Shown here: piece after piece, positions 22,759-34,450 of the stretch
How the letters are laid out: each line of letters opens with the position of its first letter
Numbering within the stretch: position 1 is the stretch's first letter
Assembly: GCA_019925795.1 (NCBI GenBank)
Contig: CM034315.1
Span: 2,790,001 to 2,854,000 of the forward strand
DNA from: Dendrobium chrysotoxum
Taxonomy: Eukaryota; Streptophyta; Magnoliopsida; Asparagales; Orchidaceae
Length of the DNA: 64,000 bases
Direction of reading: 5' to 3'
Made by a program: the position numbers and the translations under genes
The notes under the pieces: generated by a model
Seen by the model: the letters and a program-made list of their open reading frames with translations, nothing else
The model's database searches: none
Told to the model about the DNA's origin: nothing

Positions 22759-23420
22759 GTATACACCAAGATTTACTTGAACTTCTCTGCCACTATTCTC
22801 CTCTCTTCAAAGTAGAACAACCAAACATGCAACAAACATTCTCTTGAAGATAGCTCTAATTCCTCAGGGCTCTACAAATTTTTATCACAGAGTTTATTTT
22901 ATATAGTATCATTGTATCAATGCCTTACCCAATTAAAGGGGAGGCCAATATTCATAATTGACAAAAAAACACTAAGGAAATCATTTTGATTAGTTTAGGC
23001 CCATGGTTTTTTCTTTTATAGATTTTCCATGTAAAAATATTGTCATATCTTATAACTTTTCTTTTCTATATGTATGTGGGATCTTCAATGAAGCCAAGAT
23101 GTTGTATACTTTCTCTCTAACATCATGAATAGTCTAGCATGTAGCAATACTCAGATATTAGTTTGTGAGAAATTTCACATATAACTACTGATAATATGTC
23201 TGGAAGTAGACTAAATCATATTCAAATACTCATAGTGAAAAAGAAAATAAAACATGAAAGAAGATCAATGCACAAAAAATACATAAAATAAAATTTTATG
23301 CAAATTCACCCAATTGATCATCACGCTCTCTTGTCATTGTTGCATATATTACTACTATAATGATCTTGAAATTTTACAACCCTAATTTTTTTATATAAAT
23401 ATAAGACAAAACCCTCTTTT

Positions 23421-25824
23421 AAAACATGGAGCTCCAATAGGGTTTTTATGCTCTAGTCGTTTCTTTCATATCCCCTCACTTGCGCCCTCCTAAGCTTGTT
23501 TCCTCTTCTCGGTCAAGGGCACTTGCCGCATACGTAGTTTTCTACCTTCCTCTTTTCGTTGTTTTTTCTGTTTGTCTGGTTTTTCTTTCGGCCTTTCGGT
23601 ATGGCTGTTAATCATTTGAATGGTCCCAAATTTTTGAATGGCATGAAGGGTTCTGGCTCTTTTAAAGATACTTTTTAGGGGTTTTCTCATTCTCCGAATT
23701 TTCCTGATCTAAAAATCATTTCTCATCATGGATTGCCTTCACTTTGGATTTCAAAAGATGAAATATGTGCGCTTGCTACCCCTTTTGAGTTCACTTTGGT
23801 AGGTAAATTCCCTGGCCGTAGGCCCTCTCTTGATGTCATTCAGAATTTCTTCTTCAACCTCAAGCTTTTGGGTGAATTTTTGATTACTTTGCTTAATCCA
23901 AATAATGTGCTGATTAAGCTCGTCAATGACTTGGATTACTGTAGAGTGTTCTCTCATCGGCCATATTTTGAGAGTAATTATTTTATGAAGCTGTTTAAAT
24001 GGACTCCCCTCTTTGATATTGAGGTGGAATCCTCTATCATTCCCATTTAGGTGTCCTTTTCAAACCTTAAACCTCACATTGCCTCCATGTTTGGTCGACC
24101 TCTTAAAACTGATAATTCCACCTTGTGCGACTCTAGGCCTTCTGTTTTTCGTGTTCTAGTTGAGCTAGATGTAACCAAACAATATCCTAATAGACTTTGG
24201 GTTGGTCCTGAGAATTTCGGTTACATTCAGTCTGTCATGTTGAAGGACTTTCCTTCTTACTGTACTCAATGCAAATTGTTAGGCCATTCATTTTTGGAAT
24301 GTCAAGTTTTACATTCTCATCTTGAAAAAAACCACTGTTCCCGTTAATGCGTGTGAGAAGATTACTAACGCCGTCCTTGATGATTTTGGTGATTTAGCTT
24401 TGCAAGAAAATGGTGATAATTTGGAAACTGGGCTATGGTGCATTCTTTAGTTCCTATTTTTGATTCAGAGCAAACGGTTGTGCCTCTTGTTGGTTCTGTT
24501 TCTAAGAAATTGGATGGTAATCATGATGAGATGGCTGGTAAAGATGTTCTGATTCCTGTGGTTAACCATTCTTATTTTCAATTGCTTCTCCTCTATTAAA
24601 TCTTCTTTCTACTGACAATGGGAATTGTGAAGGTAATAATAATGAGGTTTCTAATAACTTTGCTTTAATTCCTTCTTCTAATCATCAGCTGGCTATTTCC
24701 CCTATTATGGTTGAGGATAATGTTCCTTGTCATGAGAATTTAGATGATGTTAATGTGGGTTTTTGTGATGTTTATAAGGTTAAGGTGAATGATGCCTCTA
24801 GTGGTTTGTTGATTATTTCTGGTGAATCTCCATTGACTGATCTAATGGAATCGCCTAATATTGACAATGTGAAGGAAAATGTGGCTTTTATTGATATTCC
24901 TATCTCTCTTATTTCTAAGGATGCTTTTTTTGCACATTTGGCAGTAAATGCAAAGGATTCTTGTGTAGATCATTCTGATTCGCTTGATAAGTGTTGCTCC
25001 TCGGCTAGCAGGGGTGATGGGGAAGATATGGGTGACCCTACGGATGATTTTCAAGCTTTGTTTGGCTTGAACGTGGTTCACATTGAAGATGGCGCCTTTG
25101 GCAATGGTGTTACTAAACGATATAGGCGAAAATCCAAAAGATGTAATTTGCGGGTGCTGTTTCTCGTTATTTTGTTTTTGTGGCTTTGTTCTGTCCATGT
25201 GTGGGGGTGCTAGCTAATGGGGTTATTTGTTTGGTTGGTGTGCTTTGGGTGGGGGTTGATCTTTTTGGTTTGGGTGTGGTGGTTGGGGGTGGGGAATTGT
25301 TTGTGGTGGTCGTGGGCTTAGTTTGCTAGCATTCTTTGGTATGGGTTTGGTGTATTGGTTCATCTTCGGCTGCCTTGGTGTTCTGTTGGTTGGGTGGTTT
25401 TGTTGATGTTTTGGGTTTTCTGTTAGTGTTGTTTTCTTGTCCTCTGGTGGCTGTGGGTTCTGATGGGCTCTAGTTTTGGTGTTCTGTTGTTCTCCTGTTG
25501 TGGGTGGTGCCCTTTTCTTCTTTCAGTTTTGTTTTTTCTTTTGTTTGGTTCCTCTTACTTATTGCAGGTAATTGGATGCTCGTCTTGTTACTGGTGGCTG
25601 CAGTTAGTGCTGCTGACCGTCTTGGCTGGGTTGCTTGGTTTTGGTTCTTGGTTTGTCTCTTGTTATTGGTTTTCTAGTTTCCTTGTTGTAATAGATAGGA
25701 TCTCAGGCTCAGTAAGTTTTAATTCAAATGATATACTTTTAAAGAGCTTCTAATCCTTTAAAGATTTATACTTTTTTATGTAACATGTAGGCCCCTCTAT
25801 GGGTTTTTACCAAAAAAAAAAAAA
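23421..25824 (+). mobile_element. L1-type LINE with ORF1 but no ORF2
   Basis: The element ends in a 13-A tail at 25812-25824. It is flanked by an 18-bp target duplication with one mismatch (23403-23420 and 25823-25840). It holds a 5' leader, a degenerate ORF1 (23601-25213) and a T/G-rich 3' region of about 600 bp. No endonuclease or reverse transcriptase is present, although a full plant L1 carries more than 3 kb for these. Its ends look complete, so loss of ORF2 preceded insertion or happened cleanly inside. Confidence 0.85.
23601..25213 (+). pseudogene. LINE ORF1 (DUF4283 and CCHC zinc knuckle), degenerate
   Basis: The likely start is the ATG at 23601 (MAVNHLNGPKFLNG). A DUF4283-like RNA-binding region runs from about 23720 (LVGKFPGRRPSLDVIQNF, DYCRVFSHRPYF, KLFKWTPLF). 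A stop near 24048 replaces the expected Trp of the usual PVWVSFPNL motif. Downstream come IASMFGRPLKTD, RVLVELDV and the zinc knuckle CTQCKLLGHSFLEC (C-x2-C-x4-H-x4-C). After a stop and frame changes, an acidic low-complexity tail ends in the basic stretch RYRRKSKR. In plant L1 elements ORF1 binds element RNA in the ribonucleoprotein particle. At least three in-frame stops or shifts make this copy inactive. Confidence 0.85.
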
Positions 25825-26172
25825 GACAAAGCCCTCTTTTTATAAAGAAATTTTACAATAGTTAAAAATGCATTAAAATTTTCAAAACACCATTAATCAA
25901 ACTACTCATAAATCCTTGATAGCTCTCTGAACAACTACCTTACCACACTCGTAGGGCAAAATAAATTTAGCTCCACAACCTAATAAAATATATATGAATT
26001 CTAAAATCGCTCCAACTTTTTTTTTTTTTTGTTGAAATTATTTTATGAAATTTGCTAATATAATAATAAGTATTATAAGTGTTCTAAATTTGTTTATGTA
26101 GAATGGCTATCTTATTCCTTGTAGTACCAAGAGATGAGTATATTCTATAACTTTATTCAACTATAGCTGTTT

Positions 26173-26476
26173 ATATATATATTTTTGAGCTAGCAAAATG
26201 ATACATGTGATGATGACCTCATTCGTATTGAAGATCTGTCAATTCATCAGCAAATCGCTTAAGAAATGCATTAATTGATCACCTTTCCCTATTAAATTAT
26301 GCTCCGTGCCCATAACTTTTTTCTCCTCTTAACTTTCTTTAGTCTACTTTTAGAGGAAAATTTTCTTTAGTTTACATCAGGGTTCTGCTTAAGCAAACCA
26401 TCATTTTTTTTTTCTCTCATGTCGGTAATTCATAATGGCATGCAGGTTGAGGTTGCTAATTTCATGTTTAAATTAA
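26173..26476. other. Unassigned spacer
   Basis: AT-rich, no recognised feature. Confidence 0.4.
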
Positions 26477-26587
26477 GGCTTCATTTGAAACGGTTTTCTT
26501 ACTGCTTTCTAAAGCAGCTTTTTAGTATAAAGTCTTCTTGAACTAGAAATTATTATATTAGAAAGCATTAAGAAAGCCGCCCCAAGA
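26477..26587. mobile_element. Tourist-like MITE, family T, copy 5
   Basis: Starts GGCTTCATTTGAAACGG after TTAA, contains CTTTCTAAAGCAGCTTTTTAGTA and its fold-back partner, and ends at AGAAAGCCGCCCCAAG. The start of another copy (CGTTTGAAATGGTTTTCTTACTG) follows at 26592 and is cut short. Confidence 0.72.
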
Positions 26588-27641
26588 CATCGTTTGAAAT
26601 GGTTTTCTTACTGTTTCTTCCATGAGTCTCTCGTATGATTGTGAAAACTCCTATTTATAATCTTCACCACGGAGAGGCTTACGCGTTAATATAAAACAAA
26701 AAATATAAAGTCCTTAGGAGGACATTCAGCTCACTAAAGCTCGGAGAGCTACAAAAATAAATTAAAGAAAAACTTACTAGCCGAATGTCCCCTACTACTC
26801 CAAAATACAAAATTGCCTAGTAACATTCTAGGGTGGCAAGGAGCCAACGCCCAAAAAAAAAATATCCAATAAAACTCAATCAGCGCAATCTTTTTGCAAA
26901 AAAAGTTGAGCATGCAACCATAATCATCAACCAACCCACCAGCACAAGATAAACCTTCCAACAAAAGATAGTAATGTAGCATAGAGCAAAGCAATAAGAC
27001 GGTAAATTGAATAAACGTAAGCTATTATGATAGATATAACGAGAAAACCAAGTAAAACAAATAGCAAGATTACACTCGCTATTATTGTAGATGAAGAAAT
27101 CAGCCCCCTAAAAGAAAAACCTGGTCAAAAAACAATACATAATCCAACTGAAGCGGAAAAAAGCAGACTAGTCAGAAGAAAAACACCAAGCTCCAGCAAA
27201 CCGCACCCGCTCAACAGAACAAATATTGCTCGCAAAATACTCCACCTTATTATAGCCCAGCGAAAGGAGGGCAACCCAGGAACGGAGGGCCACAGGATAG
27301 AATGGAAACACCACCACAACCAGAAATACAACAACCCTAATGCAGACAGTAAAAATTAATTAAGCCACCCAACTTCGAAGTGATAACACGACCTAGCAAA
27401 ATGAGCCCAGTAATCACCAAAACAACCCAAAGAAACAAACAAACAGAATTACTCGAGCAAATGATCCCCCGGACCATCAGCAACAAAAAGGAACTCATAG
27501 GCAAAGAGCTAACCAACAACACAGACAACACAGACCAATACCCATAACAATGACTGAGACATCACAGACACACACTGGACCAGCACACACAACACAGAAA
27601 AGGAGTCCGAAACAGAGAATCAAACTAGAAAAACAAAACCC

Positions 27642-27881
27642 TTAAGCATTATGGATATAAGGCCACCCATATTTGTCTAAATTAATCAAACATTTCACCA
27701 TGAGAGGTAAATCCATGACATTAAACTCCTGAAAAACATCAAGATGGCACCCAAATTTGGCCAACCAGTCAGCACAAGAATTGGCTTCCCGATAAATATG
27801 AGAAATAGAGTAATTAAGGGTAAAGAGTGTCTGTTTAATTTTTCTAATAATATAAAAGTTTTGAGGATTATCAGCCACCAC
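27642..27881 (-). pseudogene. LINE RNase H domain, C-terminal part
   Basis: About 79 residues match the end of the RVT_3 RNase H domain found in plant LINEs: NPQNFYIIRKIKQTLF, SISHIYREANSCADWLAKFG. In an intact domain, acidic catalytic residues lie upstream. Those were not recovered in frame. A stop ends it soon after the alanine/aspartate motif. Confidence 0.78.
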
Positions 27882-28172
27882 ATTATTAAGGATCTAAATT
27901 AGCATAACATCCACCTCAATCCATACATACTCAATCCGCAAGCTATGGCAAATACCAAGCCCATAGGACAAATCCATAAGATCAGCAATAATAACATTAC
28001 ATAAATTTAAAGGACAAACGAAATCAGCTATAACACAACCAAACTGATTACGAATAATGTCACTCGCGCCCGCAAAAGAGGCCCAACAGAACCATCAGAG
28101 TTAAGTTTAACATAAGGAGGGGAAGGTTTGATCCACCTCACAATCTTCTCAAATCTATCCGACGGCACACAA

Positions 28173-28460
28173 TCAGTGGAGATACCCCTCTAAGGCCATG
28201 TCAATGCACTTGTAGAAGTTTTTATCAATAATAAGATTCACATAGTAAAATTGTAAAATTTTGTTTCTAACATTGGCAATAATTTGATTAGCATCCATCT
28301 TAATATCATTATGCTTAGAATCATTTCTAGCTCTCCAAAGATACCACAAAATAAATATCGGCATTAAGTTGTAGATGTGGCCTTTAGTGGTAGTCAACCA
28401 ACATTTTAAAATAGACAAAACATCACTATTAATATTAAAATTACCCTTGTTACCTAGCAC
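28173..28460 (-). pseudogene. LINE zf-RVT region, fragment
   Basis: About 95 residues. FILWYLWRARNDSKHNDIK is the conserved tail of the region between reverse transcriptase and RNase H in plant LINEs. Together with 27642-27881 it defines the direction and frame of the truncated LINE. Confidence 0.7.
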
Positions 28461-28470
28461 AAAAAAATAA

Positions 28471-29010
28471 CTCCAAATTTAATGCAATATTTTATTGAAA
28501 AAATGACACACAAAATAGAATAATATAAAACAACTCCAAACTTATAATTTATTGAAAAAAAATAGATATAAATATATGAAATAAAACCCACACAAAATAT
28601 AATATTTTATAATTTTCATAGTATGCATTCTATATAAATAAAATATATGTCAAAATTAGTAATAAAAATGACTCAATATTTAATTAAATTATCATTTCAT
28701 AAAACAATTACTGAGATTTATTATTAATCCCTTTTATAATATAAACATATGAATTTTTCAATCTATTGATCACTGCATAGATTCATGAACAAGTCCAATT
28801 TTTTTTTTTTTTTGGGTCTAACTGACCCTCATTCATGGAATATTTTTCATGACTATATCAAAATGCAAATCACATATGCAGCATTTTGGAAATTGCATGC
28901 ATTATTAACAATGGTTAGAAGAAGAAGAGCATGAGAGAGCTTAGATTCATAAAACATGAATTGCGAATTAATGACCAATTGATGATTTTAACCTACTGTC
29001 GGTTAACTTA
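28471..29010. other. AT-rich unassigned DNA
   Basis: A short imperfect duplication (AACTCCAAA followed by TTTATTGAAAAAA) occurs at 28471-28500 and 28532-28562. Nothing else recognised. Confidence 0.4.
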
Positions 29011-29139
29011 TACTTCGTTTAGAACAATATTCTTACTATTTTACATAGCATCATTCTAGTATAAAAATATATATTTCAAAACTTTTTATACTAAAAAGTT
29101 GCTTTAAAAAATAATAAGAAAACTGTTTCAAATGAAGCC
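29011..29139. mobile_element. Tourist-like MITE, family T, copy 6
   Basis: Starts near TACTTCGTTTAGAAC and ends TTTCAAATGAAGCC before TAA. Fold-back interior around TAGTATAAAAA. Confidence 0.72.
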
Positions 29140-29696
29140 TAAGATTATAATTAATTAAACAACAAAAATTTAATAAGTTATAGGCCGGCACCAGTGCTCT
29201 CACTATATCTCCGCCCAAGTCCAAAGATGTTTGCCATTGATACGTCATCAAAAAATTATCTTGATCGGGCACGAATCTCAAGGCAAAATCAAGTTGGAAG
29301 ATTCCGAAATTAAATTTGGGACCATACGAACTCTGATTTCAGCAAACATACAGTCGAACTGAGCATCTCGAAAATACGAACCAAACGACACCAAATTCAA
29401 CCCAATCCGAGCCCAAATGGGTCCAAATCAAGGGTCTGAAGCGTTGTTGGAAAGTTCAAATCATAATTTGGATTACCAAATGGTCTCCAAATGTGACATG
29501 CTTATAGTCAAATCGAGCGTCTCGACGACACGAATCCAACGAGCCCAAGATCGCCACAATCCGACATTTCTAAGGCCTTCAAATATCCATCAAATGGTTC
29601 ATGATCAAGGGGTTCAACATCGGCCGTCCATTCAAACCACTCCCTAACTACCCCTGATCTTCCACCTATTTACGGGCCATGCCACTCACGAAAATC

Positions 29697-29704
29697 TATA
29701 AATA
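29697..29704 (+). promoter_or_regulatory. TATA box of the solo LTR
   Basis: TATAAATA, conserved in position in the copies at 19410-19417 (plus) and 61077-61084 (minus). Transcription would start about 30 bp downstream, just before the tandem arrays. Confidence 0.6.
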
Positions 29705-29784
29705 GAACCCCCTCTCCTCTTGAAAAAGATACCTAATCCTAAGGAGAAAAAGAGAGAGCTCTTGCCCCCTCGCTCCTCCTCGAC

Positions 29785-30130
29785 CACCGCCGGAGTTTCG
29801 CCGAACCACCACCTGACGCCGGAGTTCCGCCGAACCACCACCTGAGGCCCTGCTCTTCGCCGGACCATCACCTGAGGCCCTGCACTTCGCCGAACCACCA
29901 CCTGATGCCCTGCACTTCGCCGGACCACCACCAGAGGCCCTGATCTTCGCCGGACCACCACCTGAGGCCTTGCATTTCGCCGAACCACCACCTGAGGCCC
30001 TGCTCTTCGCCGGACCACCACCTGAGGCCCTGCTCTTCGCCGGACCACCGCCTGAGGCCCTGCTCTTCTCCGGACCACCACCTGACGTCCTGAGTTCTGC
30101 CGGACCTCCGCCTGAGGTCCGAACTTCCGC
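29785..30130. repeat. 30-bp tandem array in the LTR, about 11 units
   Basis: Units vary around CGCCGGACCACCACCTGAGG plus CCCTGCTCTT. The unit length is a multiple of three, so several frames stay open on both strands, including a minus-strand frame of repeated PQVVVRRRAG. These frames are products of the repeat. Confidence 0.9.
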
Positions 30131-30175
30131 CGAAGCATCACCTGATGTTCAAAGTTATATCGGAACACCAACTAA

Positions 30176-30900
30176 GGTCCTCCTGACCTTTGACATTAGA
30201 TTAAGGTTCTTCTGACCTCCAACGCCAGCCGACCACGGTCCTTCCGACCTCTGTCGCCCTACCAATTCAGGTCCTCCTGACCTCTGACATCAGATTAAGG
30301 TCCTTCTGACCTCCAACGCCAGCCGACCACGGTCCTTCCAACCTCCGTCGCCCTACCAATTCAGGTCCTCCTGACCTCTAACATCAGATTAAGGTCCTTC
30401 TGACCTCCAACGTCAGCCGACCACGATCCTTCCGACCTCTGTCGCCCTACCAATTCAGGTCCTCCTGACCTCTGACATCAGATTAAGGTCATTCTAACCT
30501 TCAACGCCAGCCGACCACGGTCCTTCCAACCTCCGTCGCCCTACCAATTCAGGTCCTCCTGACCTCTGACATCAGATTAAGGTCATTCTGACCTCCAATG
30601 CCAGCCGACTACGGTTCTTCTGACCTCCGTCGCCCCACCAAATAAGATCCTTCCGACCTCTGTCATCTGATTATGGTCTTTATGACCAACAACATCAGTC
30701 AACTATGATCCTTCCGACCTCCGTCGCCTGACCAACAAAGGTCCTCCCGACCTCTATGCTCAGACTACGGTCTCCCTGACCTACAACGTCTGTCAACTAC
30801 GGTCTTTCCGACTTCCATCAGCAAACAACGGTCTTTCTGACCCCTGTCTCCCGCCAAGTACGGTCCTTCTGACCTCCGTCATCTGCCAACTATGGTCAGC
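30176..30900. repeat. 94-bp higher-order tandem array in the LTR
   Basis: Exact 94-bp steps: units start at 30176, 30270, 30364, 30458 and 30552. Each holds three roughly 31-bp sub-units that begin GGTCCT and contain GACCTC. From about 30640 the register is lost and single sub-units continue to 30900. Confidence 0.92.
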
Positions 30901-31223
30901 CGACCTAGCAAATGTGTATATATTAATTCTCACCATGAAATGCACTCTATATGATGTATATTGGCTATATCAAGCCAAGTCCTTCCCCAAAACGGAGGAC
31001 CTCGTTTGTAAACAACTGCAAATACTAGTGGATTCATTCAAATTGGGCCAGGACCCGTGGTTTTCCCCCCTTTCAGGGGTTTCCACGTAAAAACTCTGGT
31101 GTCTCATATGAATATTACACCCTCTCTCTTTCATCTGACTGTGTGCTGGATTTTCGTACAATGCTAAGACGCTAAGATTTATATTTCTCTACCGCCGCGA
31201 ATACTCCAGGACGCAACAGCCAT

Positions 31224-32764
31224 CATATCAAATTATTATAATTTTATATATTCAAACTATATAGTGACTTAAAGTCTGTTTGAGATGGCTACAGCATTTT
31301 ATAAAGATGATTGTAAAGCTACTGTAGAAAAATTAATTTTTTTTAAAGTTGTTGTATAATCTAATTTCCTAATATAAAAGTATCTTGAAATCAATAAAAA
31401 ATAGTGATCAAATAAAAACTGTGCTGTAATTAAAAGGAAAAACAGTAAAAAATCTATACCAAACGAAACATAAATTTTAGTTTTGAATCAGATTAGCTTA
31501 AAGTAAGCGATATCAATATTCGACCTTGCTAGAATCTTAATCCAATTTATAGGCGACCTAAAATTGAAAATTGAACAATGTAATTAATCTTGACTCCTTT
31601 ATTTGCTTGATTTATTTCTCTACAATTCCATCCTAATTTAAAATTCGAATCAAATTAATATCCTTGCACAATTCTATTTTTGTTTTTTTGTGCTTATTTA
31701 TTAGAGATTGTAAATGATTTTTTTTAGTTTTTTATTTTTATTTTTATGAAATATTTCATTTTTTATTTTTATTTATGCACTAACATAAAGTAAAATCATA
31801 TTTAATATCCTCATAACTTTATCATTAAATCATCAATAAAGAAAAAATATGACTCTAAAAACTAATTATTTGACAATATCAAAATGGTCAGCCGTCTAAT
31901 TGCAGCAAAGAAGGCGAAGGAATCAGGAGTAGATAAATCATTTTGAAAATGAAGAAAATAAATAAATTTCAACGAGCTTTAAATTTTTTAAATCTGTTTT
32001 TAAATAATATGATTATATTACACTTATTTTAAAATAATTATAAATATTTTAAGGCAAATTTTAATATTATTTTATCAGGATTCGGGATATTCCAAGAAAA
32101 AAATATTAAAAAAATCTCAAATTATTTTCAGATTTTTTTAATAAAATAATTAATTTTTAAAAATAAAAATAAAATTTTGAAAACATATATATATTATTTA
32201 AAAAAAAGGATAATAATAATAAAACTAAGTCAAACATACCCAAACTTGAAAGAAAGCTCTGGCGGTCTGGTCATCGCAATTCTACAAGTGGATCAACCTC
32301 TGCAGTTTGGTTGGATAAAAGCGTTGAAAAATAGCGTGCTCACATGTACAAGAAGACGTGAGAAGGATATTTTAATAGAGCCGGTCTACGCCGACTTACA
32401 CGCATTGACTCTTCTCCTTTTTTATTATTTTTTTCAAAACAATTCTATTTTTTACAAAACTACCTTTTCTGAATTCTGAGGGTTACAACTTTTATTTTTT
32501 AAAATGCCGTAAAAGAGAAAAATTGTTTTGTTGTTTCTGTGGGGGCCAATACCTACTCATGTTGATATATGATATGATCTGATGGTTAACTTTTATCATT
32601 ATTTAGTTAATCCGATTAATTTGTTTAACCTTTAATACTTTGATTATTTTTTGTAGAGAGAGAAAGATTATAAAATCTTATTACAAAACATTTTTTCTTT
32701 CATTTATTTACTTTTGACGATTTAAAATAAATTAAAGACCTAATTTGAATTACGGTGTAAATGA
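31224..32764. other. AT-rich DNA with a possible small MITE
   Basis: 31273-31470 begins GTCTGTTTGAGATGGC and ends CTATACCAAACGAAAC, faintly like an inverted-repeat MITE. The rest, to 32764, has no recognised feature. A frame at 32177-32479 has no domain. Confidence 0.35.
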
Positions 32765-33175
32765 TTTAAGCCGACTCGTGAGCCAACTGAAGCTCGGCTC
32801 AATAATGGCTCATAATTAGCAAAATCCAATGAGCCGAAGGGCCAATCTTGACTTGACTCATTTGCTCTTGAGTCAGCTCGTTTAAAAAATATTACTATAA
32901 AATATACTAAAAATATATTGAAATTTAAGAGTTCAAGTATAAAGTTATTAAAAAAATTAAAAATTATATTTCATTTTCTTATATCAATTGATTTTTATTT
33001 TAAATATTCTAATTTCTAATTATTTTTATAACTTTATTATAATAATTATTTGAATTATAACCTTCTTCTCTCTTTCGTTATAAATAAAACTAGCTCGAAC
33101 TTGATTAATTTATCAAGCTCAAACTCAAGTTAGATGTGACCCAAGCTCGGCTCGACTCGACTCGTTTATACCCTC
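32765..33175. mobile_element. Non-autonomous DNA transposon with CGGTGTAAA-type ends
   Basis: Begins near CGGTGTAAATGATTTAAGCC and ends CTCGTTTATACCCTCG, so the ends are inverted copies of GGGTATAAACGAG. Both sub-terminal regions are rich in GAGCCGA and CTCGGCTCGACTCG, and the middle is AT-rich. It belongs to the same style of element as 945-1108. Target duplication not determined. Confidence 0.55.
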
Positions 33176-34450
33176 GTCACACCTTTGAATTATTCAAACC
33201 AGCTTCTAAATTATGCAATATCATGTCACTATATATGCATTAGTAGAATAAAAAAATAGGTTTAGTTTCCCAAAAATAAAAATTAAAAAAAAAGTCATAG
33301 TAGACTTCTGTGTTTAAATCAATTAATTTCTTTGTTGTTCAACTTTTCTAATAATAATCCTATATAAATAGAGTTAATCCTACAAATATTCTTGGTTGAA
33401 ATTAAAAAAAAAAGGTAAATACTTATTTTATGATTTATTTTTCAATCGTTAATTAATGATAGTGGATTAAAAGGAATAATAAAATTTTCCAAGATAAGGC
33501 TACATCACCATATGCAATTGGGCTAAGTCATTTTCCAAATTGGATAGGAATTTTCTAAGGAAAGAAGAAGACTCGTGTCGAAGAAGCAATTTTGGTGTAA
33601 TTAAAACCCTAATTTATTACCCATCTCAGCGTAATTAAGGAGCTCCACAATAGCTAATCATAGTTGCTAATCTCTATTAGGGAGTACATTAAAGAGGATT
33701 AAAGCTGGATTAAATGTAAAGTCATCAAATAAGTGTTCAATAAAAAAACTAATTGGATGGGTGATGATCAACTCCTTATTTTGGTATTAATATATTTGTT
33801 AATTATCGGTTGCAATTAAATTAATTATAAGACCAACTCAATCCTATTTGAATCATTGACTTTGGTATTATTTCTTATGAGGTAAATTCAAAGGGCATTA
33901 AAATATTATATAATCAAATTCAATTTTAATCAATTAGATAAGAGAAAACTATTTATTATTTTGGGACTAAAATATTTTTGTAATCATCTCATATAACGTG
34001 TAACTAAATTTAGTTTTCTCGTAGGTTCTTAATGTTCTTATAGTTATTGTTAATATGAGGAATTTTCTTAAAAAGAAATTATGCAAATTTCCTTAAAAAG
34101 AAATAATCTTTTAACAATATTCATGATAAAGTAATCTCCATACCATGATTGAATTATCTTCAATCCATGGTTGAACAATATTTGAACCCTCTTCAAATCA
34201 AGCATCTTTGAACCACAATCCATCGATCTTCAAATCACAATCGATCAATGATTGAACCATCCTCAATCTTATGCTATATATTTCAACTTCACAAGACAGT
34301 CCTTGTTTACGTAATACCTCCATATTCAGTATTGAGTTTTACAAGTTCTGACCTAGCCAGATTTAAGGTAATTCGTTCATTTCTATATGTAAACCCTTTT
34401 GCATGTATTTGGGGAATATTTTGTGTGCATGTGCTCTGAATTGGATTCCA
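33176..34450. other. Unassigned AT-rich DNA
   Basis: No gene or repeat recognised. A loose triplication of ATCCATGG/TTGAACCATCTTCAATC words occurs near 34140-34270. Confidence 0.35.

Larger units (their letters stand above)
22769..26172 (+). repeat. Tandem duplication, copy 2, interrupted by a LINE
   Basis: Copies 21754-22758 in two pieces, 22769-23420 and about 25825-26172, separated by a 2.4-kb LINE. Shared landmarks include TACAACCCTAATTTTT before the insertion and GAACAACTACCTTACCACAC after it. Confidence 0.88.
26640..28470 (-). mobile_element. L1-type LINE, 3' part, minus strand
   Basis: A 5'-truncated LINE read from 28470 to about 26640. It keeps the zf-RVT-like region and the RNase H domain (separate entries), then a long 3' region. 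Near 26660 the minus strand reads AAGCCTCTCCGTGGTGAAG, resembling the end of the LINE at 25780-25810 (GGCCCCTCTATGGGTTTTTACC), so the two are probably related. I see no poly(A) tail or target duplication. Confidence 0.7.
29233..31223 (+). mobile_element. Complete solo LTR, family A, 1,981 bp, with 5-bp target duplication GCCAT
   Basis: The LTR runs from TGATACGTCATC at 29238 to GGACGCAACA at 31218. GCCAT sits at 29233-29237 and again at 31219-31223, so both borders are exact. There is no internal retrotransposon region, so it is the product of recombination between two LTRs. The order inside is a U3-like region with TATAAATA at 29697-29704, a 30-bp tandem array (29785-30130), a 94-bp tandem array (30176 onward, decaying to about 30900), and a U5-like end with TTTCAGGGGTTTCCACGTAA. 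That end motif and the large size suggest a Ty1/copia lineage, but no coding copy is in the window, so the superfamily is inferred. Confidence 0.92.

Noticed and set aside
29686..30171. 161-codon minus-strand frame of repeated Val/Arg/Pro decapeptides
   Set aside because: It lies in the 30-bp tandem array of a solo LTR. The unit length keeps frames open on both strands, and there is no known domain.
30176..30900. CRISPR-like regular repeats
   Set aside because: Repeats are contiguous with no unique spacers, in plant nuclear DNA inside an LTR. They are a tandem array.
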